Origin: Linum tenue
Lineage: Eukaryota; Streptophyta; Magnoliopsida; Malpighiales; Linaceae
DNA length: 64,000 bases
NCBI GenBank assembly: GCA_946122785.1
Contig: CAMGYJ010000002.1
Coordinates: forward strand, 25,394,492-25,458,491
Reading direction: 5' to 3'
The first letter of the stretch is position 1. Each line of letters starts with the position of its first letter. Under the pieces are notes generated by a model. That model did not search any database, was not told the DNA's origin, and worked only from the letters and a program-made list of their open reading frames with translations. A program made the position numbers and the translations under genes. This document shows, in pieces, positions 9,188-21,060 of this stretch.

Positions 9188-11753
9188 CTACTGACTATCC
9201 TCCCCATCACTAGAATTGTCATCCTCGCCATCACTGTCGCTAATAGCTCCTCCATCACTAGGTCCCACTCCGCCCGTAGCACTAGGTCCCACTCCGACCG
9301 AAGCAGAAGGAGCTTCACGATCAATGGGCATTGCATTTACTGCACTTCCAAGTCCAGCTGTGGCAGAAGTATTCACATCCCACACTAAAGTTTTGAATGC
9401 TAAAACAATAAAACAAATATTAGAATGGAATTAAGTTAGAAAGCAAAGTAACAATAGCTCAACAAACTAAAGCAACTAAAATAAAATAAATACCATTGTC
9501 AAGATCTTCCAACTCCTCCAAATCCTCATCTTCAATTGGCAATGTTGAGCTTGCTAACCAATCTTCACTGCAAATGAGAGCTTCCACAATTTGAGGAGTC
9601 AAAGAACTCCTAAAAGAATCCAACACACGACCTCCGGTACTAAAAGCACTCTCGGAAGCTACTGTGGAAATGGGGACAGCAAATATGTCTTTGGCCATCT
9701 CACTCAAAATGGGATAGCGATGTGCATTGTTTTTCCACCAACTAAGCACATCATACTTCATATTCTTCGCATCTCCTTCACGGATCTCTACCAAATATCT
9801 GTCCAACTCGGGGGATTGAGCAATTTCCTCACACGCTTCATAATCATCATCACAAACACGCCTCCCCACATTGGGCACAAGGCTGCCCACATCACCAGGA
9901 GTAGTCGTTTCTGCACTCCCAATCCCAGATTGTGACCCTTGGCCTTGACTTTGAGTAGGAGGTTTGCATTTGCTTTGGTAATGCTTAAACAAGGAAGTAA
10001 GCTCACTCTGAAGATCTTCAGCCAACTCATCCCCTCTAACTTGTCCATATAACTTCCTCAAAACATAAATGGGATACTTCATTTTGTGCCTAGGATCAAA
10101 CACCACTGCCATGTAGAAAAGCTTGTTCATTCTTGAATTATCATTCTCCGCCTCATACCAATACTTTCCTACCTTTGCATGCATCCTAAATGCCATATTT
10201 CTGACCTCCTCTTCCTCACTAGCCTCCATTTCTTTGAGCTGGTGGAATATATGAAGAAGCTCTCTCAAGAATAGATGAGAAGTCACATACTTCGTACCTG
10301 AAACAAGTAAGCTAAGCTCATGAAAGTAACTCAAGTGCTTGCACAAGTTTCTTGCACTCTCCCAATCTGCTGCAGTTGGAGGACCAATTTCCTCACCCTT
10401 GTACTTCTTTAACTTCAAGAGATCAACACGAAACTCCCCATCCTCAGTCTCAAGAAGTTTAAATGCCTTCTCATACAACTCAGCTGACTCCAACATTAAA
10501 TATGTGGAATTCCACCTAGTGGGAACATCCAAACACAACATCTTCTTGCAGTCAATGTGATGAAATCTAACACATTTCTTAAAATTTTCCAACCTTGCAG
10601 GTGAAGCACGAACCAATTTCACAGCCTCCCTAATTCGAATTACAGCCACCCCAATTTCCTCCAATCCATCACTGACAATGAGATTAACTATATGAGCCAC
10701 ACAACGGATATGCAAATATGCACCATCTTTAACACTGCTACCCCAAGTCATCAATTTATCCTTCAAGCAACCGATTGCAGTATCATTTGCAGATGCATTG
10801 TCAACTGTGATGATAAACACATCCTTCAAGCCCCATTCTTCCAAAATGCTCCCAATAGAGTCAGCAATATCAAGACCCTTGTGACTAGTAATGCGACGAA
10901 ACCCAATGATCTTCTTATGTAACTTCCAATCATTAGCAACAAAGTGAGCAGTCAAACTCAAATAATTAAAGTTCTGAACAGAAGTCCAACAATCTGTTGT
11001 AAGAGACACCCTGCCAGCACACTTGTCATGGAAATAATTCTTCAGTTGCTTCCTCCCATCAACAAACAATCTGAAGCAATCTTCTCTAATGGTCTTTCTA
11101 CATGGGATCTTGAACATAGGACATGAAGCAAGACAAAATTGTTTAAACCCTGCCCTCTCAACAAATCTAAAGGGCAACTCATCCATGATTATCATTTGAG
11201 CTAATGCATACCTCACTTTTCCCTGCTCAAATTTCCAATTTGCTAAAGTTTTCATCCTTTCATCAATTGGTTGTAGGCTTAATTGCATTTGACCACCTTG
11301 CTCTGCCCTTTTTCTTCTACAAGATCTAGTATGAGTACGGAGAGCAGAAGTACCATTATCGCGTGGATCGGCAGCTAGCTCTGTTTTGCAAAACAAGCAT
11401 CTTGCCTTCCTCAACTCCTTCTTCACTACCTTCCCCTCCGCCGCTTGTTTCTTGGCATTGGGATTTGGTACATAATACAGTTCGTACTCTTCATATGCTG
11501 TTGACTTTATCTTGGACACCTTACTCTTACTCTTTTTTGCAGGTTGTTTTGTTGCTGGAGCTGCTGCAACAGCTTCACCAGTAGCAGCAACAGGCTGCTC
11601 AGGAGCCACAACCTCGGGAGTATGTGCTGCCACAGAACCGGCAACATCTGCAAGTCCTCCACTTCCACTTGATTCATCAACCCTGCGTCTCTTCTTACTC
11701 TTGGTCTTGGCGGCAGGGGGAGGAGCTGAAATTGCCTTTCCTTTGTTTTTCAT
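9188..11753 (-). CDS. hAT transposase (BED zinc finger, hATC domain)
   Basis: Two exons, 11753-9494 and 9384-9188, joined by a GT-AG intron in phase 1, give about 818 residues without a stop. The protein starts with a lysine-rich, nuclear-localisation-like tail (KSKKRRR at 18-24), then a BED-type zinc finger (C119-x2-C122, H141-x3-C145). The RNase H-like catalytic core shows LTTDCWTS and TVDNASAND, followed by CVAHIVNL and DVPTRWNSTYLML. The C-terminal hAT dimerisation domain lies near residues 660-740 (SEMAKDIFAVPISTVASES, then ALICSEDWL). The acidic tail comes from exon 2. It is of the RICESLEEPER/Ac-Tam3 type and would cut and paste elements bearing matching ends. Because it is open throughout, it may still be functional; expression is unknown. 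DAYSLEEPER-like domesticated genes are excluded by the flanking inverted repeats and target duplication. Confidence 0.92.
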
Positions 11754-12174
11754 TGTTTTTGCTCTTTCTCCTTGCTTCTCCCTGTCAAAATTTCAGAAAA
11801 TGCCAACTACAATTAGGATTCTCTGAAATGGCAGAAAGTTGAACTGTCGATTGGATTACATTTTACATTTGGATCAAGTGATTGGTTGAAGAAGGAGAAC
11901 AGAGGAAAAAAGGAACTTACATTAACTTGACGTTAGTGGCGAAGCTAAAATCCCCTCAAGGAATTGCCAAAGATTCCCTCCTTGAGAACGAACAAACGAG
12001 AAAACTCTGTTTTGGGCGGAAGGTTGAAAAAGCCAAGAATGTCAACTGCCAAATTACCAATAACAAACACTTGGAGAGGTCAACGAGTGGAAGAAACAAA
12101 CAAAAACCTCCCCTGACGGCAACAGAAAAGGGCGGTACAGAAATAGCATGTTCGTAGAGGAGGAGTGTAATTAC

Positions 12175-12361
12175 CTAGCAGAGGAACAGCGGGGTCGCCG
12201 GGGTCGGACTTCGGAGATGGAACAGCGGCCAGTCGCAGTCGAGTCGGACGTCGAAGAATGGAACAGAAAAGGGCGGTACATTCGGGCAGTCGCACGCAGT
12301 CAAGTAAAACTAGCAGAGGAACAGCGGGGTCGGACTTCGGAGAATGGAACAGCGGCCAGAG
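12175..12361. repeat. Partial direct duplication inside the hAT
   Basis: The phrase starting CTAGCAGAGGAACAGCGG occurs at 12175 and again at 12310, each continuing through GACTTCGGAGA and GGAACAGCGGCCAG. It lies upstream of the transposase gene, in the likely promoter/leader region, and may alter that promoter. Confidence 0.7.
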
Positions 12362-13358
12362 GCGGAGGGGAATGGAACAGCGGCCAGCGGGTGAGTGGTG
12401 ACGCCAGACGCCAGTCGCCAGTCGGCCAGAGACGGGGGCGGGAAGAAGATGGGAAGGGACGGCCGGGCAATCGAGGTCAGAACGAAGGGTCGCAGCCTCG
12501 CAGGGCAGAAGTCGAACTATCGAGGGCCGAGGGGGAGGGGATTTGATTTCCGATTTTCAGAATGAAGGGGCCAGGTCGCCGGGGTCGGGTATGGGGCTGG
12601 GTTGGGGTAAAGTTTGGGCTGGGCTGGGTTGAGGTAAAGTTTGGGCTGGGCTGGGTTGGGGCGGTTAGCCTTGCGGTTAAATAGAATTGCGGTTTCGGTT
12701 GCGGTTTAACCGCAAACCGCAAAATAGCCCATATCTCCAACCGCGACCGCAAAATAGGCCAAATATGCGGTTTGCGGTTAACCAATAACCGCGCGGTTTC
12801 GGTGCGGTTATCGGTTTAACCGCAAACCGCCAACCGTTTTCCCAGCCCTAGGTTGAGTGAGGCCTCACTAGCTTCGTGCGGTCTCGTGAGGATGAGAAGC
12901 GGCCCTCGACGTCCTGCAACAAAGGTCCTCAGGGGGTGCCCTGGGACCTCCTCCGATGCCTAAGTTAGAGAGAGAAGTGGATAGAGTAAATAAGAGAGAG
13001 AATGGGTAGATAGAAGTTACCATCAATGTGATCCGAGATGGGTATTTATACTAGCGAGGGTTGGGGACCAGGACATTTAATGCTATGTCGGGCGGTCCTG
13101 GACCGCCTGAACCCTGATCCCCTAAGACTGTCAGGTTTGTACTTCTGTCAGTCTTCGTACCAAGTTGTTCAGGGGACGCCCGTCCCACTTGTCGGGCGGC
13201 TCCCTGAGGTCCCGTTGCGGGGATGTCGGGCGTCCTTCCGGGTCAGTTGCCCCGAGGTAGACCGCCTCTCGTGTCCATTTGGGCTGGACTTAGTTGCCTG
13301 GTGGGCTCTTAGCGAGTCATGGGCTTGGGGCCCATAAGTCTTAACCGCTGGCCTAACA

Positions 13359-13375
13359 TTTGCCCCTTAGGCGTG
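13359..13375 (-). other. Polypurine tract of the Tat element
   Basis: On the minus strand a short purine run, AAGGGGCAAA, directly precedes the 3' LTR. This is where plus-strand DNA synthesis would be primed in an LTR retrotransposon. Confidence 0.55.
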
Positions 13376-14031
13376 AGAGGCTTTAGGCTCTTGCGGCTAA
13401 TCATCCTTTGCCGTTATGAAGCGGTTTAGGGTCGTCTTGCCCATGACTGTCTGTCCTGCCCCTGGCCGCGAGGGCCTAGAGCGGGATCGCCTGAGGGGCG
13501 GCTGCATTCGTGTTGTACTATCTTGTTTTTGTCGCAAAGCGTCTCTTGACCGCTTTCTGCATGGTTTCTTGCTCGGCTTCGGTCTTAGGGACACGAAGCG
13601 ACGGTTGTCGAAAGGGAATCCGCGGCGGTTCCCGCCCTTTGTCGCCTTTCCGCTACGTGTCAGTTTTCGGGCGCGGAGCCCTGACACCAGGAGGCAAAAC
13701 GTCATCTCAGAGCCTCGGTGCGCGAGCTTTGTCACTTCGGGATTTTGAATTTCCCCTTTTCGCTTTAAATGTGTGGGGAAGGGATTTTTTCCGCCAAATC
13801 CTTGTTTTAGAAACCGTTCGTCTTCTTCCTTGCTCTTTCTCCTGTGAGCTGTGCAGAGCTTGTGACCGATGACCCCTATAAAATCCGATCGGCGAACCAG
13901 GTAAGCTTTCACCCTCTTCTTTGTTTAGCGGCGCGGGGTTCTTTTTATTTTCGGATCAGCCCTTCAACTTGCTTCCCTACTTCACTTGAATCGCGCCGCC
14001 GTCGTCGGCCGCCGATTCCCTCGTCTTCGCA

Positions 14032-16572
14032 GATGTCCGGAGGCGCTTCGCCTTCGCCGTCCGGGGCCGGCGCACACGGCGCCACCGTTCATGTGAATTC
14101 CCTCGCCGCTGAGTCTCCTCCTGTGGTCATTCTCGAGAGGGAGCCCTCGAGTTCTGCCGCGCCATTGGCGGTCCCGACCATGGGAAAGAAGCCTTCGGGC
14201 ACTGCTGCGACCGCCTTCGCTTCCCAAGGTACGAACTGTTTTTCACCCATTCGAAATCCATCCGAGTGCGTGTGGGATTTGTCTGGGCTAGAGTTATATG
14301 TTGGAAGTGCTTCTGAATTAGACGATTGTTTATTCGGGGATTGTGTCGACTTGGATAACGATTGTGCTAACATGCGCCCTGTACCAGTTGGGGTTGTGGC
14401 CACGTCATCCGCTGTGGGGGATAACTTGGGTGAATTTGAGCGGGTAGGTTTAGATAGTGTTTCGTTGGAGGAGGATGTCGAGGTAAGTAGTGGTGGTGAG
14501 CGCTCGGAGGCGTCTCTTAGCACTGCCTCATCTTTGGAGGTGTCGGAGTCAGGTGACCCTGGACCGCTCCCGATAGCTATTCATGACTCAGTTTATACCA
14601 TCTTGCGCCATGATGGGATGTGGGAAGGAGAGCCTATCCCCTCGGAGGTATTTGAGCAGGGGCCGAAGAGCTCGGGGGCGGTCTTCAGGCCGGAGCAGGT
14701 GTTACACCGGCTGAAGGTGCTTCGCATGCCCCCTGAGTGGCAGTACGCGGCTCCTTCTCAGACCAGCCGCTCTGGGTCCTGCCCCAGCGGTTGGATTCCG
14801 ATCCTGGTGGAGCACGTGAAGTTGGGTTTGCGGTTCCCGCTTGACCCTATTTTGACCAAGACTCTTCATTGGTTGAATTGCACTCTAGGGCGGCTTTCTC
14901 CAACGATCATCTTCCACTCAGTGATGTATCGTCTGGCAGCCGTCATTCGATGCTTTCAGATTGGTTTATAACATTCGGGATTCGCCCAACTGTTGGTCGA
15001 TCGGGAGAAGGGAGAATGCCGTCGGGTTCATCACTGGGGCGCTCAAGTTGGACTCCCCATGGTACAGAGAGTATTTCTTCGCCAAGCCGTCTTGGAAGTG
15101 GTATGCAGGTGATTCGGAACCGCTCACGGGATACGCGGTTGGTTGCAAAGATGATTGGTGTGAATCTAGTCAGTTTCCTTAGTCTGTGATAGATCATGTA
15201 GACCGCATTGTGGAGGCGGTCCAGTTGCGTGTCAAGCATAGTGGCTCTGACAGTGCCTATCAACTTGTCCGAGGTTTTTACTGTTAGTAGTGTACTTTTT
15301 TATCTTTGCCGCCTATCTTTCTCATGTATTGCACTTATGCTTTTATTCTTCAGGTCTACGGGAGCTGGCAGATGCCAACAGGCCACGAAGAAAGAAGGTT
15401 GTGAAGACTGCTGCTGCGAAGACCGCTCGTGTCGGAGGCTCGTCCGCAGTTGGTGTGGCGGCCACAACTGACCGTCAGGCGGTTTCTCCGGGCCGCCCCG
15501 AAGCTGACTCGCCTAGCGTTGCTGGCGGTGCGGCTACTCCGATGCCTTGGGGGGCGGGGAAGAGATTGCTGCTTCCAGAGACCGCAGAGGTTGCTGCGAA
15601 GCGTGCTAAGGTTCGTGCCTCTCCTCCAAAGGCGGACGACAGGCGTGCGAAGGGTGTGAAGCGGTCTGACAGGCCGAGCCTTGTGGAGGTTCCCCCGTTG
15701 GCGGCTAAAGATACCGAGGCGGCTGAACTTGCATTTCACACCATCAGCGACCAGCTGGTGACGCCGAATGAGTACACAACTTCTTCCCAGGGGAGTAACC
15801 GACGACTGGCCGGGACCGCGTCACAGCTTTTCTTCGGGGTTAGCATTTCGAACTCTGTCTTATTCATTTCATGATTCTTTACTGACCGCTTGTTTGCTTG
15901 CCTTGCAGGCGCAGATTGGGTTTTCCCAGATCATCCTTCTGAACGACCGCCTCTCCAAGACCGTGGATGACAATGCGGTCGAGATAGCGAACCTCAAGAA
16001 GAGTGCGGAGGAAGGAAGAGCGGCCCTGATGGAGGAGCTGCGCCCGCAAATTGAGAAGACTTTCGAGGAGCGGCTGGCTCGGAAGGATAAGGCCTTGTTG
16101 GACGAGAAGGAAGCGTCTAAGGCGGTTCGTGCGGAGAAAGACCGTCTTCAGGAAGAGTTGCTGAGGTCTGGTGAGATTGAGAAGACACTGCTTGAGGAGC
16201 AGGATGCTTTGCATAAGAAGGTGGAGGAGCTCCAGTTAGAGAAGGCGACCGCTGGTGACTCATGAGGCGGAGGTGACCGCCGCCCGGACTGAAGCCGGGG
16301 CGGCCTACTTGCAATCCGCTGAGTTCATTGCTTAGGACAAAGCTAAGTACAAGGTAGTGGTGGGCAACGTGGTGGCCGCCATTCGTCATCTCTTTCGCGA
16401 GGAATGTCCTGACATTGGCTGGGACTCTGACCGCGTGTGGGATGCGATTGGGCACTGTTCGGCTTCGGACGTGAACTCGGAGGCGGATGAGTCTGAAGAG
16501 GAAGAAGCAGAAGGTGAGGAAGCAACCGTCGAGGAAGGAGATGCAGCCAGTGTTGGCTCACCAAGAATTTGA
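14032..16572 (+). pseudogene. Antisense extra ORF of the Tat element (gypsy-type transposon protein)
   Basis: It runs opposite to gag-pol, between integrase and the 3' LTR. It starts MSGGASPSPSGAG at 14032. A low-complexity acidic part is followed near 14640-14960 by a conserved-looking block (EPIPSEVFEQG, LRMPPEWQYAAP, LGLRFPLDP) like the Pfam family of putative gypsy-type transposon proteins (Transposase_28). The frame is lost near 14945 and resumes as NIRDSPNCWSI and WYREYFFAKPSW. A probable intron ends near 15353. The next part is basic, then a long coiled coil (15909-16265, rich in E, K, L) and an acidic tail ending at 16572. A frameshift near 16255 and a stop near 16333 break the end. 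The function of this protein is unknown; it is described only in Tat-type retrotransposons. Confidence 0.65.
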
Positions 16573-17486
16573 TTTCATCCCAACTTTTTCTGAGACAATT
16601 TACTTCCTGTTGGCAAGACTTCTTTGTTTTACTTCTTTTTTGTTTTAAATGGACGTGTTGGTTGAACCGCATGCGGCGGGTTTATGCTATTTTGGAGAAC
16701 AGATTTCGACAAACCGTGTTGGGGCGGTTTTATGTTCGCATGGCTGTTTTTATCCTTCGTTTGGTGATAGCGTTTATGTCTTTCATGGCCTTGTGCCCCC
16801 ATTTAGCGGCGATGCGTGGAAATGGTGCGACTTCGAGTCGGGACTTCGACATGCCGCTTTTAGCTGAGACTTTGGCTTTGAGCATTCCCTCTTTGCAAGA
16901 CTTATCTGCCAATGCTTGGTAACGATCTTTTTGGGCGATGTACTGATAATGCGTGGAACCGCGTTAGCGCGGGTTTTTCCTTATGTTCTGAACAGTCAGC
17001 TTGGGACCGCGTTGGAGCGATTCTCCTTGTGAGCTTGGCTTTCATTTCTCGAGATTTTATGTAATTCGAACTTGTTTTGGGTTCGGTGGCTGCTTAGTGT
17101 ATGAAGCAGCCTTTATGGGCCTCAGTGGGATTCTTGCCTATTCGTGGGTTTAGGCGTGTATGAATTAGTGCGCACTCTGTAAGGCGATTCCCTTGTATGT
17201 CGCGCGGTTTTATGAGACTGATGGAGCTCTCGCTCATCGTTGATCAGTCGTGTGTGAATCCGTGGGAATTGAAACTTTGGCTATCGAGAAAGATAAGTGT
17301 ATTACCAATGAGCAAAAGCGGTCACTTAGTAGCAACCGATACACTGTTTTAAGTGGAAGGAGTGTTCCTGAACCACTAAACTAGCCCTGAGCAAAAGAGG
17401 TTACCGGGAGGCAACCACTACACGATTACAAGTGGTGGGAGGTTCCCTGAACCACTAAAGTGTCCTTGCAGTAGTATTAAGATGTC

Positions 17487-18860
17487 CTAGATTGCTTCTG
17501 AGTAATACTTCCTTAGGTGCATTCCATTCCAAGTTTTGGAGATTGGGTCGCCTCTCATGGTGGCAAGTCTGAAGGTACTGGGACCTGTCTTCTCTCCAAT
17601 GAGGAATGGACCCTCCCATGTGGCAGCCAGTTTTCCATGTTCATCTTTCTTCTGGAAGTCTCTTTTAAGCACCATATCTCCTTCTTCGAGGGGACGCGGT
17701 TTCACTCTTTTGTTGTAGGTGGCGGCCACCTTAGCTTTCTCGCTGAGGATGCGTTCCAGAGCCGCGTCCCGTCGAGACTCGATCATGTCCAACTGATTCA
17801 AGAGCTTTTGGTGATTGGACTCTGGGTTGTATGCTTGGACGCGAAGGGAGGGGAGGTTCAGTTCTTCGGGCGCGACCGCCTCGGAGCCATATGTCAGAGC
17901 AAATGGGGTTTCTCCCGTGGCGGTCTTGTGAGTCGTGCGATGTGCCCATAGGACATGTGGAAGTTCACTCACCCATGCCCCTTTGGCATCCCTCAGTCGC
18001 TTCTTTAGCCCTTGAAGGATCAGCTTGTTGGAAGCCTCAGCCTGACCATTTGTTTGGGGGTATGCCATAGAGGCCATTGTGCAAGTAATGCAGTTCCTGG
18101 CGCAGAAATTTTCAAACGGACGGCACTCGAATTGTGTACCGTGGTCGGTGACAATTGACTGCGGGATGCCAAAGCGGATCATGATATTGTTGAACACGAA
18201 CTTCTGCACCCGGCCACTCGTGATTGTCTCGAGCGGTTCTGCCTCAATCCACTTGGTGAAGTAATCCACCGCAACCACCAAATACTTTTTGCCTAATGGG
18301 GCCGTGGGAAAGGGCCCCAGGAGGTCGAGACCCCATCTGGCGAACAGCCATGGGCCTACGACACTCTGCAGCTCGGAACTAGGCAAGTGGTGTTTGGAGG
18401 CGTGGACTTGGCATGCATGACATTTTCGCACGACGTCTGAAGCGTCCCTCTTGATTGTGGGCCAGTAGTATCCCTGTAGGAGGACTGTTCTCTCGAGCGA
18501 CCTGGGACCCGCGTGTGTTGCACACGTTCCTTCGTGAATTTCCCGGAGTGTCCACTTTGCCTCTTCGGGGCCGAGGCATTTCAGGTATACCCCCGAGAAT
18601 GATCTTTTGCAAAGCTGCCCGTTCACCATGGTGTACCTAACCGCCTTCCGCTTGAGTGCCTTTCGTTCAGCTGGGTGTTGTGGGGTGATATCGTGTTCCA
18701 AGTATTGGAACAGTGGGGTCCGCCAGTCTGACGCGTCCCCTATGGCCATGACTTCTCCTGAGAGGTCGTTTTCTTTGGCGACCGTGACTTGGCGGTCACC
18801 TTCAAAGTCCATAGCGGTCGCTAGTTTGGACAGCGCATCGACATGCTGGTTGTTGTCTCG
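17487..18860 (-). pseudogene. Tat integrase (3' part of pol)
   Basis: Same frame as the reverse transcriptase part, after an internal stop. It begins with the end of RNase H (HVDALSKLATAMDFEGD), then the integrase HHCC zinc finger (HEGTCATHAG ... CHACQVH) and the DDE core: the first aspartate in GLDLLGPFP, the second in VTDHGTQFE, the glutamate in QTNGQAEASNK. A chromatin-side domain ends at 17487 with LRKYYSEAI. The catalytic residues are all present, so this portion looks recently functional, but it cannot be reached by normal translation past the stop at 18861-18863. Confidence 0.88.
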
Positions 18861-21060
18861 TCAGACGTGTTCGAGCTTCCAGGAGCTCAACTGTGCCAGA
18901 GCGCTCTTGACCTTGCCGGCTAGCACTGCTAGTGCTTCATCTTTGATTTCGAATGCCTCCTGCACTTGTTGCACCATCAGGAGGGAATCAGAGTAGATAT
19001 GCACGTCGGATGCGCCCAGGTTGGCGAGTATTCTGAGTCCGTTGATGAGGGCTTCATACTCGGCGACATTGTTGGTCTTGATGTCCTTGAACCGCAAAGA
19101 GATCTCATGGACAACTCCGTCAGGCGATTCTATGACAATCCCTGCCCCTGAGGCGGTTTTCCCCGCGGCTCCGTCGACGTGCAGGCGCCAGATCCGGTTG
19201 CGTTCCTCCGATGGGAAGGTGGTGAGCGAGAATCCTTCGGCGATGAAATCGGCCAAAACTTCGCCCTTGATGGCCGGTCTTGGAGCGTATTCGATGTCGT
19301 ACTCGCTGAGTTCGACCGCCCACTTCGTCAACCTGTCTGAAGCGTCCATACCCCGCATGACACTTTTGAGGGGCAGGTTGGTTAGCACCATGATGGGGTG
19401 TCCCTGGAAATATGGTCTCAATTTCCTGGCCGCCGAGGCAACGGCGAGGACCGCCTTTTCGACCGGCATGTACCTTGTCTCAGCGGGTAGGAGCGCTTTG
19501 CTTACGTAGTAGACAGGCTGGTCGGATCCATCTGGCGCCCTTCGCACCAGAACGGAGCTCACCGCCTGTTCTGACACAGCGAAGTAGAGGTAAAGCCGCT
19601 CGCCCTTGACATGGGCGCTCAAGATTGGAGGGGAACTAAGTTGATCTGTCAGCAGAGCGAAAGCTTTGTCGCATTCTGCCCCCCATTGGAGCCGTGAGGC
19701 CGACTTCTTCAGCATTTGGAAGAAAGGGGAGCACTTATCGGCGGACCGCGGAATGAACCTTCCTAATGCGGCCATCTTGCCGTTGAACGCCTGGATTTCC
19801 TTGATTGTCTTTGGAGGCTTCAAGTTGCAGATGGCCTCAATTTGCTTTGGATTGGCTTCTATTCCCCGCTTTGTGATCATGAAGCCGAGGAACTTTCCCG
19901 CTTCTGCCCCGAAGACGCATTTGAGTGGATCAAGCCTCAAGTTCTTCTGTCTCAGAGTTTCGAACGTTTCCCGCAGGTCGGAGAGGTGGTCGCCAGCCTT
20001 TTTGCTCTTGACTAGTACGTCGTCAACATAGGCTTCCACGTTCCTTCCTATTTGATCTTTGAAGACCGCGTCCACCATTCTCTGGTAGGTCGCTCCCGCG
20101 TTCTTGAGTCCGAAGGGCATAACCACATAGCAGAAGTTGCCCATGGGCGTCATGAAGGCGGTTGCCTCCTGGTCGCCTTCGGCCATCTTGATTTGATGGT
20201 ATCCTGAGAACATATCTAGAAAGCTGAGCGCTTTGTGGTTGGCGGTTCCATCAATTAATTGATCGATGCGGGGAAGGGGGTAGGCGTCTTTGGGGCACGC
20301 CGCATTGAGACTGGTGAAGTCGATGCACATTCGCCAGGCGCCCCCCACTTTGCGTATGAAGACCGGGTTCGAAAGCCATGTGGGGTACTTTACCTCCCTG
20401 ATGAACCCCGCTTTGAGCAGTCTTCGCACTTCCTCCTCGAGAGCCATCTGCTTTTCTACTGACAAGTGTCTTCTTCGTTGTTGGATTGGCCGCGCCTTGG
20501 TTTTGATTGAGAGATGGTGCTCGGAGACCTTCCGGGGGACGCCTGGCATGTCCTCCGGTCCCCAGGCGAAGAGGTCTTGGTACTCTCTAAGGAGTGTGAG
20601 CAACTTCTGGGCTTCTTCGGCGGCCAGGTGGGCGGAGATGCGAACCGTCTTGTCTGGTAGATCTTCATTCAAAGGAACCGCAATGTCTCCCTCGACGGCC
20701 TCTGGTCGTGGGACATCGCCTCTTGCATCCACGAGGTCAACTTCTAGGCGCTCGACGGTCGCCTGGTAGCACTCTTTCGCTTCCCTTGCGTTGCCTCGGA
20801 CGCGTCCGGTCTGCCCCCCGCTTGGGAACTTCAGCATTTGATGGCATGTGGAGGCGATCGCCTCAAAAGAGGCCAGGAAACCGCGTCCAAGAATGACATT
20901 GTATGCCGAAGGGCAGTCCACCACATGAAACTCCACCTGTTTAGTTTTGGTGATTCCTCCCTCTCCTATGGTGACCTTGAGGGTGATTGATCCAAGAACG
21001 AGAACCTTCGTTCCCGAGAACCCTACCAGGCTGGTATTGGAGGGGTTGAGGTCTTGGACG
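18861..21060 (-). pseudogene. Tat reverse transcriptase and RNase H
   Basis: This part of pol covers the end of the protease (YNVILGRGFLASF), reverse transcriptase (WRMCIDFTSLNAACPKDAYP; catalytic YVDDVLVKSK), a first RNase H-like connection domain and a second archaeal-type RNase H (LHVDGAAGKTASGAG ... NVAEYEALI), a Tat-lineage trait. The stop TGA at 18861-18863 sits where a CGA arginine codon is expected, the signature of a methyl-cytosine deamination. At the other end, the frame disagrees with gag-protease by one base near 21060. Confidence 0.9.

Larger units (their letters stand above)
8731..12850 (-). mobile_element. Autonomous-type hAT transposon, apparently intact
   Basis: Perfect 8-bp target duplication GGTTGAGT (8723-8730, 12851-12858). 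The ends are TAGGGGTGGGAAA and the inverse of TAGGGCTGGGAAAA. Subterminal blocks (8740-8960 and 12660-12835) contain many GCGGTTAACCG-type motifs, likely transposase binding sites. One two-exon transposase gene fills the interior. It is inserted in an LTR that itself is under 1% diverged from its partner, so this transposition is younger still. Confidence 0.93.
8691..13358 (-). repeat. 3' LTR of the Tat element, split by a hAT
   Basis: The LTR sequence is 8691-8730 plus 12851-13358, 540 bp after removing the hAT and one copy of its 8-bp duplication. Compared with the other LTR it carries an extra 7-bp GGTGAGT near its left edge. A TATAAATA box reads on the minus strand at 13050-13043. Confidence 0.93.

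Noticed and set aside
12148..12546. 132-codon plus-strand frame inside the hAT
   Set aside because: It lies in the duplicated GC-rich leader of the transposase gene, on the opposite strand, with low-complexity composition.
13038..13337. 99-codon frame also seen at 22990-23289
   Set aside because: It is simply the two LTR copies of the Tat element; LTRs are not expected to encode it and it runs against the element's direction.
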